Source: JARRKC01 sp037388505 (GTDB taxonomy: Bacteria > Acidobacteriota > UBA6911 > RPQK01 > JAPXNP01). Taken from it: a DNA stretch of 64,000 nucleotides. The notes below the pieces were generated by a model that worked only from the letters and a program-made list of their open reading frames with translations, was not told the DNA's origin and ran no database searches. Of the stretch, positions 16,017 to 25,949 are shown piece after piece. Location: the NCBI GenBank assembly GCA_037388505.1, contig JARRKC010000004.1, positions 496,001 to 560,000 on the forward strand, read 5' to 3'. Within the stretch, counting starts at the first letter, position 1. Every line of letters begins with the position of its first letter. The translations under genes were made by a program, and so were the position numbers.

Positions 16017-17789
16017 TTAACCACGTTTTCGGAGAGGCTTCGATTTCGCCGTGTAGAGATAGCGTTTGACCTTTCGCGTAGTGGTCTTCTCGAACTCCTC
16101 GCGGCGTACCACGAATTTCTTGATCCTCTTGTAACCTGCCAGCCGATGGTTGCAGGTGCGGACCGCCTCCGCGATCACCACTTGGATACGATCGTCGTCC
16201 CAGCCCTCGCTCTGAAAGGCACGATCGAACGCCTCCGGATCCGGAACGACGATCGCCTGGACTTCAGTCAACGAGGGGTCCTCCTCGGGTCCTCCCCAGA
16301 CCAGGGATTCCAAAACGAATTCGCTCTGGTTGAGCACGCCTTCGACCTCTTCGGGATAGACATTCTTCCCGTTGGGCGTCACGATGACCGATTTGCGTCG
16401 TCCGCTGATGAACAGAAAGCCGTCGCGATCGAAATGCCCCAGGTCTCCGGTTCGCAGCCAACCGTCGCTGAGAGCTTCCTGAGTGGCGGATTCGTTCCGA
16501 AAGTACCCCTTCATGACGCAGGGTCCTTTGACCAGGATTTCATCATCGACGATCCGGACCTCGGCGTTGGGAAGCGGCAATCCTGCCGAACCGTCCTTGA
16601 AATGGTCGATACGATTGACACTGATGATGGGTGCGAATTCCGTCATTCCGTAGCCCTGGATGAAGCGGATGCCCAGTTTCCGGAAGCCGCGACTCACTTC
16701 GGGATTAATGGCGGCGCCACCGGAGATCAGCAGCCGCAGCCTTCCCCCAAGGCGGTCATGGAGCCGACGAAAGAGACGCCTGCGAAACTGGTCTCCAGCG
16801 ATCTTGCTCCCTATTCCCGCAACGCCTCGAGCGATGGAGACTTTGACTCGCCCCTCCTGAGCCATTCCCGTTTCCATCCGGCGGTACATTGCTTCAAACA
16901 GAGCCGGAACCCCCAGCATGACTGAGGCGCCCGTCTCCCTCAGATTCTCGACGATCCGCCGCAGCCCTTCGGCGTAGCACACGGATGCGCCCTGATAGAG
17001 GGCCGTCAGAAAACCCGCCGTCGATTCGTAGGTGTGGTGGAGCGGCAAGACCGAGAGCAAAACGTCGTCCTGATCGATGGCCACGTGCCAGGACGTGCCC
17101 GTGATGTTGGCCACGATATTCCGGTGGCTCAACATGACCCCTTTGGGAGCACCCGTGGTCCCGGATGTGAAGATCAGTGTTGCCGTATCCTCAGGTGCCA
17201 CCGTAGCGTCGGCAAATCGATGATCGCCGCCCATGAGCCGGTCAGCACCGTCACTCAGCGCCTCATCAAAACTCAGTTCCGCTTCCGGGGTCTTGTCGTC
17301 CATGGCGATGACGAACGAGACCTCGGGCTCTCCCGCATCCAGTTCCCCAAGTACCCGGATGTAGTCGCGCGCCCCGACCAACACGCGCGCACCGGAAAAG
17401 TGGAGAAGGTGCCGGATCTCATGATCGCGAAGATCTTTGTCGATCGGCACGATGGTGAACCCCGAACAAACCGCGGCAAGGTAAGTGATGACCCACTCCG
17501 GTCGATTCTCGGAGATCACTGCAATCCGATCTCCTTTGCTTAGACCGAGGTGGCAGAAATGCGTCGCAAGGGCCTCCACCCGTCGCCTCAACTCGAGGTA
17601 GGAGAGCATCTCGTAAGCGCCGTTGCATTTGGCGCCCACGGACGGTCGACTCCCGTAGCGATCGGTAGCCCGGAACAGCAGGTCGCGAATGGTTTCAATG
17701 GGGTAAAGGGAGAAAGCTGACGGATACTTCACTTCGCGGATTCTATGCAGGGTCCCCGGAGCCGTCAATTTCCGACTCACACTTTCCAC
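16017..17789 (-). CDS. Long-chain acyl-CoA synthetase (AMP-forming)
   Basis: About 590 residues. ANL-superfamily motifs: ATLIFTSGTTGAPKGVML (P-loop), GYGMTEFAPI, GWLRTGDLGHFDRDGFLFI and GRRKSVIVTPNGKNVYPEE, matching FACL/FadD-type ligases that activate fatty acids with ATP and CoA. The start is uncertain: the frame is open to an NTG at 17861 inside ispH, while GTGs at 17789 and 17780 follow the ispH stop closely. I list 17789. It probably forms an operon with ispH. Confidence 0.85.
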   Translation of the reverse strand: MESVSRKLTAPGTLHRIREVKYPSAFSLYPIETIRDLLFRATDRYGSRPSVGAKCNGAYEMLSYLELRRRVEALATHFCHLGLSKGDRIAVISENRPEWVITYLAAVCSGFTIVPIDKDLRDHEIRHLLHFSGARVLVGARDYIRVLGELDAGEPEVSFVIAMDDKTPEAELSFDEALSDGADRLMGGDHRFADATVAPEDTATLIFTSGTTGAPKGVMLSHRNIVANITGTSWHVAIDQDDVLLSVLPLHHTYESTAGFLTALYQGASVCYAEGLRRIVENLRETGASVMLGVPALFEAMYRRMETGMAQEGRVKVSIARGVAGIGSKIAGDQFRRRLFRRLHDRLGGRLRLLISGGAAINPEVSRGFRKLGIRFIQGYGMTEFAPIISVNRIDHFKDGSAGLPLPNAEVRIVDDEILVKGPCVMKGYFRNESATQEALSDGWLRTGDLGHFDRDGFLFISGRRKSVIVTPNGKNVYPEEVEGVLNQSEFVLESLVWGGPEEDPSLTEVQAIVVPDPEAFDRAFQSEGWDDDRIQVVIAEAVRTCNHRLAGYKRIKKFVVRREEFEKTTTRKVKRYLYTAKSKPLRKRG

Positions 17790-17799
17790 CTGCAGGAGC

Positions 17800-18759
17800 T
17801 TAAGTGGCAGAATTAGCGGCAGGCGACGCACGATCGACCCGCAACTCGACCGGTAGCGCAAACTGGACAGATTCTTCGCGAGTTACCAGAGATTCAACCG
17901 CAGCACCCCGCGCTTTGAAAAACTCGACCACTTCCTGAACGAGCAACTCCGGAGCCGATGCTCCGGATGTCACACCGACGGACCGGGCGTGCTCCAGCCA
18001 GACTCCACGAATCGAATGGACGTCGTCGATCAGGTGAGCTTCGGTACCGTTCGTGCGCGCCTCTTCGACGAGTCGATTGGAATTGCTGCTGTTCCGGGCT
18101 CCGACGACGAGAATCAGGTCCACCGTTGCGGCCAGACGGCTCACGGCTTCCTGCCGGTTCTGCGTGGCATAGCAGATGTCGGCGGAAGGGGGAGCCTGAA
18201 TAGCCGGGAACCTCCGCTTCAGAGCCTGGATGATCAGGCGGGTATCATTGAGGCTCAGTGTCGTCTGGGTCAGGTAGGCGACCCTGCTGGGATCCTCGAT
18301 CTCCAATCCATCGACTTCCTCGGGCGTGCTGACCAGGAGCATGCGCTCCGGAGCTTCGCCCATGGTTCCTTCGACCTCTTCGTGTCCGCGATGACCGATC
18401 AACACGATGGTGAAGCCTCTGGCGGCAAATCGCTTCGCCTCACCGTGAACCTTCGTCACCAGCGGGCAAGTCGCGTCGATGACCTCCAGTTCCCGTTCGC
18501 GGGCGCGGCGCCAGACTTCAGGCGAGACCCCGTGGGCACTGAAGATCACCCGCTGCCCGTCGGGGACCTCGTCGAGCTCATTGACGAAGATGACACCCTT
18601 TTCCCGCAGTTCCTGCACGACGTAAGGGTTGTGGACGATCTCCTTGCGGACGTAAAGGGGTCCGTCATAGGTTTCCACTGCGATTCGGACGATGTCGACG
18701 GCTCGAACCACCCCGGCGCAGAACCCTCGCGGGCTTGCCAGAACCACCCGCTGAATCAT
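17800..18759 (-). CDS. ispH: 4-hydroxy-3-methylbut-2-enyl diphosphate reductase
   Basis: 319 residues. IspH makes IPP and DMAPP in the last step of the MEP pathway using a 4Fe-4S cluster. The three cluster cysteines are Cys14 (PRGFCAGV), Cys98 (DATCPLV) and Cys196 (DICYATQNR); the substrate motif SNSNRLVE and VGVTSGASAPE are present. The ATG at 18759 is preceded by a TAACAT box only 6 nt away, so its mRNA is probably leaderless. The stop lies about 10 nt before the likely start of the acyl-CoA ligase. Confidence 0.95.
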   Translation of the reverse strand: MIQRVVLASPRGFCAGVVRAVDIVRIAVETYDGPLYVRKEIVHNPYVVQELREKGVIFVNELDEVPDGQRVIFSAHGVSPEVWRRARERELEVIDATCPLVTKVHGEAKRFAARGFTIVLIGHRGHEEVEGTMGEAPERMLLVSTPEEVDGLEIEDPSRVAYLTQTTLSLNDTRLIIQALKRRFPAIQAPPSADICYATQNRQEAVSRLAATVDLILVVGARNSSNSNRLVEEARTNGTEAHLIDDVHSIRGVWLEHARSVGVTSGASAPELLVQEVVEFFKARGAAVESLVTREESVQFALPVELRVDRASPAANSAT

Positions 18760-18765
18760 GCAGCC

Positions 18766-18771
18766 ATGTTA
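18766..18771 (-). promoter_or_regulatory. -10 element (TAACAT) of ispH
   Basis: TAACAT on the minus strand, preceded by TGTGC (a TG three bases before the hexamer), lies 6 nt before the ATG at 18759. This spacing would place the first transcribed base at the A of the start codon. Confidence 0.45.
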
Positions 18772-18793
18772 GCACAGGGACCGGGAGCAGCCG

Positions 18794-18848
18794 GTTCCTA
18801 GTTCCGCGTTCCGAGAGTTCCGCATTCGGAACTCGAAACTCGGAACTA
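18794..18848. repeat. Inverted heptad array (GTTCCGN / GGAACTC)
   Basis: Units GTTCCTA, GTTCCGC, GTTCCGA and GTTCCGC on the left are followed by GGAACTC, GAAACTC and GGAACTA on the right. The two halves are complementary, so the transcript can fold into a hairpin. It fills the space between the ispH promoter and the ABC-F stop at 18850. Confidence 0.7.
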
Positions 18849-18849
18849 T

Positions 18850-20721
18850 CTACTCCAATCGACCGGCCGTCTCCTCCCACTCTCCGTAGAGCCGCGCGAG
18901 CTCGTCTTCGATGGCCTGGAACTGGCAGGAGATGCGATGCAGGTGGGTGTGATCCTGCGATCCCGACTGGAGTTCCTCCTCGATCTGACACCGGTCCTTT
19001 TCCAGCGCCCCGATCCGCGCTTCGACCTGGGCAAGGCGTCGCCGGATTCGCTCTCGCTCGTTCTTCGAGAGTCCCGGCCTCGACTCTTCCTTGCGCTCCC
19101 CACGGAATGGCTTTGGAGTCGGCCCGGTCTGCGCCGCCGCAAGCCGCTGTTCCAGATCCTCGAGGCGCTCGAGCCGCTCGAGCCTGCCTTCTCGGATCAG
19201 AAAGAACTCCGACACGGTCTTCTGCAGGAAGAACAGGTCATGGGAGACCACGACCAGCGCCCCTCCAAAATCGGAGAGCGCCTCCTCGAGAGCTTCCCGG
19301 CTGTCGATGTCCAAATGATTCGTCGGCTCATCAAGAAAGAGAGCATTGCAGGGGTGAGAGAAGAGCCTGGCCAGGCTAAGGCGGCTGCGCTCTCCCCCGC
19401 TCAGATCGTCCACACTCTTGAAGATCTCCTCGCCTCGGAATCCGAATCGGGCTGCAAAGCCGCGCAGTTCTTCATCGGTCCAGCTCGGATTGAGCCCTGC
19501 CAGGACCTCGTAGGCGGTCTGCCCGGTGGCCGCAAATCGACCTTCCTGCGCGAAATAGCCGGCGACGTAGTTGTGCCCCCAGCGAACCTTTCCGGCTAAG
19601 AGGTTCAGCTCGCCAAGAATCGTCTTGAGCAGAGTCGATTTCCCGCTGCCGTTTCCTCCCAGGATGCCGATACGGCGGCCCCGCTCGACGGTCAGCTCCA
19701 CCTGATCGATCAGGATCTTGTTTTCGTATCCCACAGTCCCGTCGTGCACCTCGAATACGATGCTCCCGCCCCGGCCGGTCTCGGGGATCCGAATGTGAAC
19801 GGCCGGTTTGGCGTCCACCGGCTCCTCCAACCATTCCTCCTTGGCGAGCTGGCGACGGCGGGCCTGTGCTTGCTTGGTCTTCTGCCCTGCGATGTTGCGC
19901 CTCACGAAGTCCTCGGTGCGCCGCTTCCATTCGAGCTGACGCTCGAACGCCTGAGACGCGAGCCGCACCCGCTCGTCGCGAAGCCGCCGAGACTTGGAGA
20001 AAGAGGCCGGATAGTCGAAAAGGCTTCCCCCTTCGATCTCCCAAGTTCTTTCCGTCACTCTGTCCAGGAAATGGCGATCGTGGCTGATGACGATGAGCGC
20101 TCCCTGGAGTTCGTTCAAATACTGCTCGAGCCAAAGGATTCCCTGGAGATCGACGTGGTTTGTCGGCTCATCCAGCAGAAGCAGATTGGAGGGCTTCAGG
20201 AGAGCCTTGGCCAGAGCCATTCGGCTGCGCTGGCCCCCGCTCAAGTGCTCGCAAGGAGCCTCGAGGTCTTCCGGCTGGAAACCCAGGCCGAACAGGACGG
20301 CCTCGGTACGGGCGCCGTAGTCGTACCCACCCCGCATCTCAAAGATCGTGTGCAACTCCTCATAGCGGCTCCCCAGCGAGCCCTCGAGACCCTGTTCCGC
20401 GATGGCATGTTCCAGCTCACGCAGCTCCCGCTCCACCCGATGCAGATCGGCAAAGACTTCCAGGGTCTCTTCACGCAACGTCCTGGCCGGCTCGAAACGG
20501 GGGATCTGCTCGACGCGTGAGCTCTGCAGCCGCCGACTGCGAAGGATGTGGCCTTCATCGGGCGTTCGCCCGCCTTCGATCAGTTCGAACAGCGTCGTCT
20601 TGCCGGCGCCGTTCGCGCCGATCAGCCCGATTCGATCGGAGTCGTTGCACTGGGCGGTGATCTCCGTGAACAACCAGCGGCCGGAGAATTCCTTGCCCAC
20701 GTTCTCGAGTCTGAAGAGCAT
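18850..20721 (-). CDS. ABC-F family ATPase
   Basis: 623 residues with two ABC domains and no membrane segment. Domain 1 has GANGAGKTT, HLSGGQRSRMALAKAL and LLLLDEPTNHVDL; domain 2 has GGNGSGKST, LSGGERSRLSLARL and LFLDEPTNHLDI. The linker about residues 245-310 is basic and helical (interdomain P-site tRNA interaction motif region), and the C-terminus is a coiled coil rich in Glu/Arg. ABC-F proteins act on the ribosome (EttA, Uup, YbiT, YdiF groups); the long C-terminal coil resembles Uup/YdiF. No resistance context is evident. Confidence 0.9.
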   Translation of the reverse strand: MLFRLENVGKEFSGRWLFTEITAQCNDSDRIGLIGANGAGKTTLFELIEGGRTPDEGHILRSRRLQSSRVEQIPRFEPARTLREETLEVFADLHRVERELRELEHAIAEQGLEGSLGSRYEELHTIFEMRGGYDYGARTEAVLFGLGFQPEDLEAPCEHLSGGQRSRMALAKALLKPSNLLLLDEPTNHVDLQGILWLEQYLNELQGALIVISHDRHFLDRVTERTWEIEGGSLFDYPASFSKSRRLRDERVRLASQAFERQLEWKRRTEDFVRRNIAGQKTKQAQARRRQLAKEEWLEEPVDAKPAVHIRIPETGRGGSIVFEVHDGTVGYENKILIDQVELTVERGRRIGILGGNGSGKSTLLKTILGELNLLAGKVRWGHNYVAGYFAQEGRFAATGQTAYEVLAGLNPSWTDEELRGFAARFGFRGEEIFKSVDDLSGGERSRLSLARLFSHPCNALFLDEPTNHLDIDSREALEEALSDFGGALVVVSHDLFFLQKTVSEFFLIREGRLERLERLEDLEQRLAAAQTGPTPKPFRGERKEESRPGLSKNERERIRRRLAQVEARIGALEKDRCQIEEELQSGSQDHTHLHRISCQFQAIEDELARLYGEWEETAGRLE

Positions 20722-20858
20722 ATCGCCTGCCGAAATCTATGTTCGATGGTCTTTCAAGCGGAGACGTCGATTCTACTCGGGTTGTCGCGCTGCCCCGGGC
20801 ACCAATGGATGGCGCAGCTTCGGCGGCTGTGCAGGACAACAGTGCCCGGTACCGGTAC

Positions 20859-20952
20859 CCCCGGTCGTACGCCTCTCGACCACCCACACGGACGCCGCAG
20901 CTCCGATGCACCATTCAGCTTTCCCGGTAGCCACAGCTTCGGCAGCTGGACA
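20859..20952 (-). repeat. 94-nt dispersed intergenic repeat, copy B
   Basis: Minus-strand copy of the element at 5233-5326, gapless, with 16 mismatches in 94. A shorter related stretch (CAGCTTCGGCGGCTG, then GGACAA) at about 20816-20840 repeats the outer end of the element in the same direction, so copy B is flanked by imperfect direct repeats. Next to it at 20956-20969 is AGGACG-CT-CGTCCT, a 6-bp stem. It lies between the M28 and ABC-F genes. Confidence 0.7.
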
Positions 20953-21011
20953 AGCGAGGACGCTCGTCCTACTCACGCACGTCAGAACTGATAGGGTCTC
21001 GCCGGCTGAGC

Positions 21012-22637
21012 CTATTTCGCCGCGGCTCGGGCGAATGGATCACCTTCGTTCCAGTTGGGCCTCTCCTTCTGAGTGGAAAGCTCCTCGGCCGTCTGCACGA
21101 CTACTCTGCCCATCTGGGCGGCGCCGTCCAGCGGCCAACTCGGATCGTACTCGTCGCTGGGCTGATGATAGTGCTTCTCGATGTACTGGTTCATCAGGTT
21201 CTCGCCCCAGTCCGCCGATTTTCCGCGGAATCGCAGACCGAAGTCATAGTAAACGGCAGGGACCCCGGCCTTGACGAAACTGAACTGATCGGAACGGAAG
21301 AAGTACCCCTTTTCCGGAAACGGATCGGCCACCCGTTGGATATTCAGTTTCGAAAAAACGTCCTGAACCACGTTTCGGATCGTGGAGCGCTCGGCACCCA
21401 TGGCGACCATGTCCTCCGTTTCACCCCACACATTGATTCCGTCGAAATTAATGTTGGCAACGGTTTGGGACAGCGGAAACACGGGATGCTCGACGTAGTA
21501 TTCGGATCCCAACAACCCCTGCTCCTCACCGGTCACAGCGGTGAATACGAGAGAACGTCCCAGTTCCGACCGATGGGCCGCCAGAACCCTGCCGACCTCG
21601 ATCAGGAGGGCCGTGCCGGAGGCGTTGTCGAGCGCACCGTTGTAGATCCGATCCCCATTGACCTCCGGACCGATTCCGAGATGGTCGTAGTGGCTGGTCA
21701 GGACGATGTATTGATCCTTGAGTTCAGGATCCGAACCCTCGATCCAACCGACGACGTTCGGCGAATCGACTTCTCGAATTGCGGCCTGAGCATGATAGGA
21801 AACTTTGGTCGACAGCGGGATCGGCTCGAATCCCTGCTTGCCCGCTCGGTCAACCGCCTCCTGGAAGCTGAATCCTTCCTGCCGGAACAGTGCTTCGGCC
21901 GTGTCTTGGGAGATCCACGCCTCGAGCACGGTCGACTTGTCCCCTTCGCGCGGAAGCGTGAACTGCTCCCCGCTCCAGGAAGTCTGAACGACGGACCAGG
22001 GATAGCCGGCCATCTCCGTGTTGTGCACGAGGATGACACCGGCGGCTCCCTGCCTTGCCGCTTCTTCCAGCTTATAGGTCCACCGCCCGTAGTAGGTCAG
22101 CGCCGCTCCCCCGAAAAAGGTCGGATCGTCTGAAGGTGGATCGTTCACCAGGGCAACGACAACCTTGCCCTTGACGTCTGCACCCTGGTAGTCATTCCAG
22201 GGCACCTCCGGCGCCACGATCCCATAGCCGACGAACACCATCGGGGCATCTTCGAGATTGACCTCTTCCTCGGCGACTCCAGGGTTCGCCACGCACTGGT
22301 CGGAAGCCTTCAGGGGCGTCTTCCGGCCGTCTTTGCTCCACTCCAGGACCCAACCATCCTCGGGGGCCACACCAACCATCCTGACCGGCTGGAGATAGCT
22401 GCCGTCGGCGGCCGGTTTCAGCCCCACGCCGGCAAAGGAGGTAGCGATGAATTCAGCCGCCTTTTCCCCACCGCGCGTCCCGGGAGCCCGTCCCTCCATC
22501 TCGTCGGAGGCCAGAGTGGACAGAGACGCTCGAATCTTGTCTTTCTGCACATCCACCGTCTGCTTCGTACACGCATACAACGCCAGTCCCCCAACCAATC
22601 CGGCAACCCACAGGGCCGTCTTCCATTTGCGGTGCAT
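21012..22637 (-). CDS. M28 family zinc aminopeptidase, lipoprotein
   Basis: 541 residues. The start at ATG 22637 is chosen because AAGGAG stands 6 nt upstream; an ATG at 22655 overlapping the previous stop is the alternative. A signal with lipobox LYAC gives lipidation at about residue 22. A PA-like insert lies around residues 120-240. M28 zinc ligands are visible: SHYDHLG, GALDNASG, GEEQGLLGS, NINFDG and HYHQPSDEYD. It is probably an exported aminopeptidase acting on peptides in the periplasm, cotranscribed with the FAD oxidase gene. Confidence 0.9.
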   Translation of the reverse strand: MHRKWKTALWVAGLVGGLALYACTKQTVDVQKDKIRASLSTLASDEMEGRAPGTRGGEKAAEFIATSFAGVGLKPAADGSYLQPVRMVGVAPEDGWVLEWSKDGRKTPLKASDQCVANPGVAEEEVNLEDAPMVFVGYGIVAPEVPWNDYQGADVKGKVVVALVNDPPSDDPTFFGGAALTYYGRWTYKLEEAARQGAAGVILVHNTEMAGYPWSVVQTSWSGEQFTLPREGDKSTVLEAWISQDTAEALFRQEGFSFQEAVDRAGKQGFEPIPLSTKVSYHAQAAIREVDSPNVVGWIEGSDPELKDQYIVLTSHYDHLGIGPEVNGDRIYNGALDNASGTALLIEVGRVLAAHRSELGRSLVFTAVTGEEQGLLGSEYYVEHPVFPLSQTVANINFDGINVWGETEDMVAMGAERSTIRNVVQDVFSKLNIQRVADPFPEKGYFFRSDQFSFVKAGVPAVYYDFGLRFRGKSADWGENLMNQYIEKHYHQPSDEYDPSWPLDGAAQMGRVVVQTAEELSTQKERPNWNEGDPFARAAAK

Positions 22638-22651
22638 TCTTTCTCCTTCGT

Positions 22652-24022
22652 TCATTCGGCGTATTGGACAAAATCGGGATTCAAGATCCCGTTCGGATCA
22701 AAGAACCTCTTCCATTCCAGAACTCGGGGCCAGTGCGACCCGAAATGTGACTTCCAACGGGCATGATCGAATTCCACCCAGCCGGAGAGGTAGCGCCTTC
22801 CTCCGACCTGGATCACCAGATCGCTGGCCTTGCGCAGGAGCGTCAACACCATCTCGAGTTCACGCCGGGGTATAACCGGCTGGATTCCAAAGCCCATGAT
22901 GAACTCTCCGTCCGGACGTGCCAGCATGGGTGTCTCGGAAACCGTTCCCCGGCAGGGCCAGAGCAGTAGCTGACCGTCTCCCAGCAGACTTGGCGGAAGA
23001 CTCTTGACGACTCCCTCCAGATAGTCGACCACGCCGTCCCAGGGTAACAGCGCTTCCATCCAGGGATGAGGCAGCTTCCAGCCCCCGCTTTCGTACCAGT
23101 GCTCGAAGACGGCGTCCATGCGCTTGAGAAACGCCAGGAGGGAGGAATCCTCAGTGTGGACCCGGCGGTAGTAGTTGAGATGTGAGAGCACCGAGTCTCC
23201 CGGCGCCCCGCCGGCATATTCGACTGAAACCTGCAGTGGAAAGAACCACTCCGCAAAAGGAATCCGGGCGCTTCCGAGCGTCTTCATTCCTTGCACGCAG
23301 GGTGTACACCATCCCTCGATAAAATCAAAACGCTGATCGTGGAGGATCTGCTGCTGGTCCGCCAACAGGCTCTTCGCGCTGTCATAGAGCAGATAGTACG
23401 TCCGCACATTCTCGGAGAAGGGCCGCAGGCGGAGCTTGGCTCTCGTGATGATGCCGAATTGCCCCAGTCCGGCCCGAACGGCCTTGAACAGATCTGAGTT
23501 TTCGGTCGAAGAACAGACCGCGACGTCTCCGGTCCCCGTGACGACTTCCAGCGCCTCAACATTGTCGACCTGTGTCCCAAATCGATGGGAAGCGACTCCC
23601 AGGCCGCCAACAGAAAGGCTTCCCCCGACCGTGACGCTGAGATTGTTGGTCAGAATCGGGGGAATGAGGCCATGGGGAGTGAGTCTCTCAACCAGTTCCC
23701 GCCAGGTGATGCCGGCATCGACCCAGGCGGCATCTCCCTTGACACGGTAGACCCGATTGAGCGCCATCATGTCGAGAAGCAGGCCGCCCCGGCTCAACGA
23801 TTGCCCGCTCTGCGAATGGCCTGCGCCACGGATCGAAATCGGACATGGTTCGCGGTTGGCAAACTCAACGACTCGCTGGATATCCTGCGAGGACGCAGGC
23901 ACGACGATCGCCTTCGGTTGAGACTGCACGAGTCGCCCAAAATCGGTGCTGACATCCTGCAGCGCCTCTTCGTCCGTGACGACTTGACCTCGAAGAATGG
24001 AACGGAGCTTCGCAAATTCCAT
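22652..24022 (-). CDS. FAD-binding oxidoreductase (PCMH/VAO family)
   Basis: 456 residues. N-terminal FAD_binding_4 domain: KAIVVPASSQDIQRVVEFAN, then SIRGAGHSQSGQS, the site where the flavin may be bound through His, and GGSLSVGGLGVASHRFG. The C-terminal half resembles cytokinin dehydrogenase-like proteins, ending KRFFDPNGILNPDFVQYAE. Such enzymes oxidise alcohols, amines or sugars with oxygen or another acceptor; the substrate is unknown. No signal peptide is seen. It overlaps or abuts the M28 peptidase downstream. Confidence 0.83.
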   Translation of the reverse strand: MEFAKLRSILRGQVVTDEEALQDVSTDFGRLVQSQPKAIVVPASSQDIQRVVEFANREPCPISIRGAGHSQSGQSLSRGGLLLDMMALNRVYRVKGDAAWVDAGITWRELVERLTPHGLIPPILTNNLSVTVGGSLSVGGLGVASHRFGTQVDNVEALEVVTGTGDVAVCSSTENSDLFKAVRAGLGQFGIITRAKLRLRPFSENVRTYYLLYDSAKSLLADQQQILHDQRFDFIEGWCTPCVQGMKTLGSARIPFAEWFFPLQVSVEYAGGAPGDSVLSHLNYYRRVHTEDSSLLAFLKRMDAVFEHWYESGGWKLPHPWMEALLPWDGVVDYLEGVVKSLPPSLLGDGQLLLWPCRGTVSETPMLARPDGEFIMGFGIQPVIPRRELEMVLTLLRKASDLVIQVGGRRYLSGWVEFDHARWKSHFGSHWPRVLEWKRFFDPNGILNPDFVQYAE

Positions 24023-24067
24023 CGGCAGTTCCCGATCCCGGGCGAATTCCGGGAAGGCAGCATTCTA

Positions 24068-25702
24068 TCAGCCCGTTTGCCCTACTGTCCCCCGGGCCAA
24101 TGAAGCGGTTTCAGGCGACCGGCTCCCCCGAGAGACAGCCAGCAGCTTCTCAGCGGATTCCAAAAGAGACTCAAGGCCGGTCCGCACGGCGGCGCTGATC
24201 GGAATGGCCCGCCAGATTCGAGCCAGAGAGTCGGCCGCTTCTGTTGACAGGGCATCGCATTTGTTCAGAACTCGCAGAGAAGGGATATGCTGCAGCCCCA
24301 TGTCGGCCACGATCCCTTCGACCGCCTTCAGTTTCAGTTCCAGGCCGGGATCGGTGGCGTCGATCACGTGAATCAACAGGTCCGCGGTCTCCAGTTCCTC
24401 CAGTGTCGCTCTGAACGCACTGACCAAATCTTCCGGAAGGTCACGAAGGAATCCGACCGTGTCCGAGAGAACGACTTCTCCCTCACGGGGAAACCGCAAG
24501 CGTCGGGTGGTGGGATCCAGCGTGACAAAAAGCTTGTCGGCAGCCTCGACGGAGCTTTCGGTGAGCGCATTCAAGAGCGTCGTCTTGCCGGCATTCGTGT
24601 ACCCGATGATGGAGATCTCCGGCAGTCCGGCCCGGCGGCGACGGTTTCGCCGCAGATGACGCTGCCGGGAGAGTCGCTCTACTTCTTTCTCCAGGCGCCG
24701 GATCCTTTCATCGATCCTTCTGCGACCCACCTCGATGACGGTCTCACCGGGCCCCCGACCACCAATTCCGCCGGAAAGCCGCGAGAGACGTCCCTCCTTT
24801 TCCGACAGCCTCGGCAGCAAGTACTTGAGCCGGGCCAGCTCAACCTGGAGCCGCCCATCGCGGCTGCGAGCCCGCTGGGCGAAGATGTCGAGGACCAACT
24901 GGGTCCGATCGATGATCTTCATGCCCGTCTCATCTTCGAAAGCGCGACTCTGGGCGGGCTTCACGTCCACATCGAAAATGGCCACATCAGCCTGCCTTCG
25001 CATGCTCTCGAAGACGATCTCTCGAATCTTGCCACCGCCCACAATCGTCTTCGGATGCAGCTTTGATCGTTTCTGACGAATGGTTCCGGCCACATCGACG
25101 TTGGCGGAACTGGCCAGCTCCAAGGTCTCGTTGAAATGGTCGTCGTCCAGGCTGACACCGATCACCAGAGCTCGCTGTCGGGTCGTGCGCCGGCCGCGCC
25201 CGACCATGGAGCTAAACTCCGCCTCCAGCGCTCGAATCGTCGAGGAAAGATCGAAATCGAGACGACCGAGGTCCGGAGCCACGATACGTTGAAAGGGCTC
25301 AACGTCCCTGCCATCGACATGGCCCAGCGGGATGATATGCGCCACTTCGATGCGTCCGGCGTGACCCTGATCCGTCACTGCGACCATGGCCACAAGGTCC
25401 AGCCGCAAAAGGGCAAGATCGTTCAGATCGTCGTCGGTCAGCGATTCCCCCTTGAGGTGGGTATGGACCAGCCGAAGGCCGCGCAGACGTCCCTCCGCAC
25501 CCCTGAGGCGCCCGATCTCCGGAATCTCGAGAGAGCGAGCGTCGCCGACGATGACGTTTCGGACTTGTCCGTCCCGGGTCAGCAGAACGCCCACTTGTCG
25601 GTCCAAATCGCGGGAAACTGCGGCTAGGTGACCGGCCAGTTCGGTCGTCACGACCTCCTGAGGCGGAACACGTCGCCGGAAGGTACGTTCCAGCGTTCTC
25701 AA
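24068..25702 (-). CDS. hflX: Ribosome-associated GTPase HflX
   Basis: 544 residues from the first NTG in frame, a TTG at 25702. G motifs: GYTNAGKTTL (G1), LDPTTRRL (G2), SDTVGFLRDLP (G3), NKCD (G4). The HflX-specific HPKTIVGGGK-like element and the GIGGRGPGETVIE glycine-rich region are present. HflX splits stalled or hibernating ribosomes. The conserved N-terminal segment GNTLGIKPSQL is encoded in frame just upstream of the TTG, so the real start is probably further upstream with a non-NTG or CTG codon, or the region contains an error. Confidence 0.92.
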   Translation of the reverse strand: MRTLERTFRRRVPPQEVVTTELAGHLAAVSRDLDRQVGVLLTRDGQVRNVIVGDARSLEIPEIGRLRGAEGRLRGLRLVHTHLKGESLTDDDLNDLALLRLDLVAMVAVTDQGHAGRIEVAHIIPLGHVDGRDVEPFQRIVAPDLGRLDFDLSSTIRALEAEFSSMVGRGRRTTRQRALVIGVSLDDDHFNETLELASSANVDVAGTIRQKRSKLHPKTIVGGGKIREIVFESMRRQADVAIFDVDVKPAQSRAFEDETGMKIIDRTQLVLDIFAQRARSRDGRLQVELARLKYLLPRLSEKEGRLSRLSGGIGGRGPGETVIEVGRRRIDERIRRLEKEVERLSRQRHLRRNRRRRAGLPEISIIGYTNAGKTTLLNALTESSVEAADKLFVTLDPTTRRLRFPREGEVVLSDTVGFLRDLPEDLVSAFRATLEELETADLLIHVIDATDPGLELKLKAVEGIVADMGLQHIPSLRVLNKCDALSTEAADSLARIWRAIPISAAVRTGLESLLESAEKLLAVSRGSRSPETASLARGTVGQTG

Positions 25703-25949
25703 TTGCGACGGCTTGATCCCAAGCGTATTGCCGTCGATGTGTCGGATGGCAGACTCCCCGGGCGGACCCAGCGGTTTCGAAGACCCTTGCGGCCGCCCTC
25801 ACTCGATCTTATAAAGTCACTGTGCACTACGACGTACGGTGCCCAGTCGGGATTCTGAGAACCCAGAGTCAGTTTAACGCATCTAGTAAACTGGGGTTGC
25901 TGTATGGTGACTCTGAATCTGGCGTTCTTCGTCAGGGGGTTTTAGCAGT

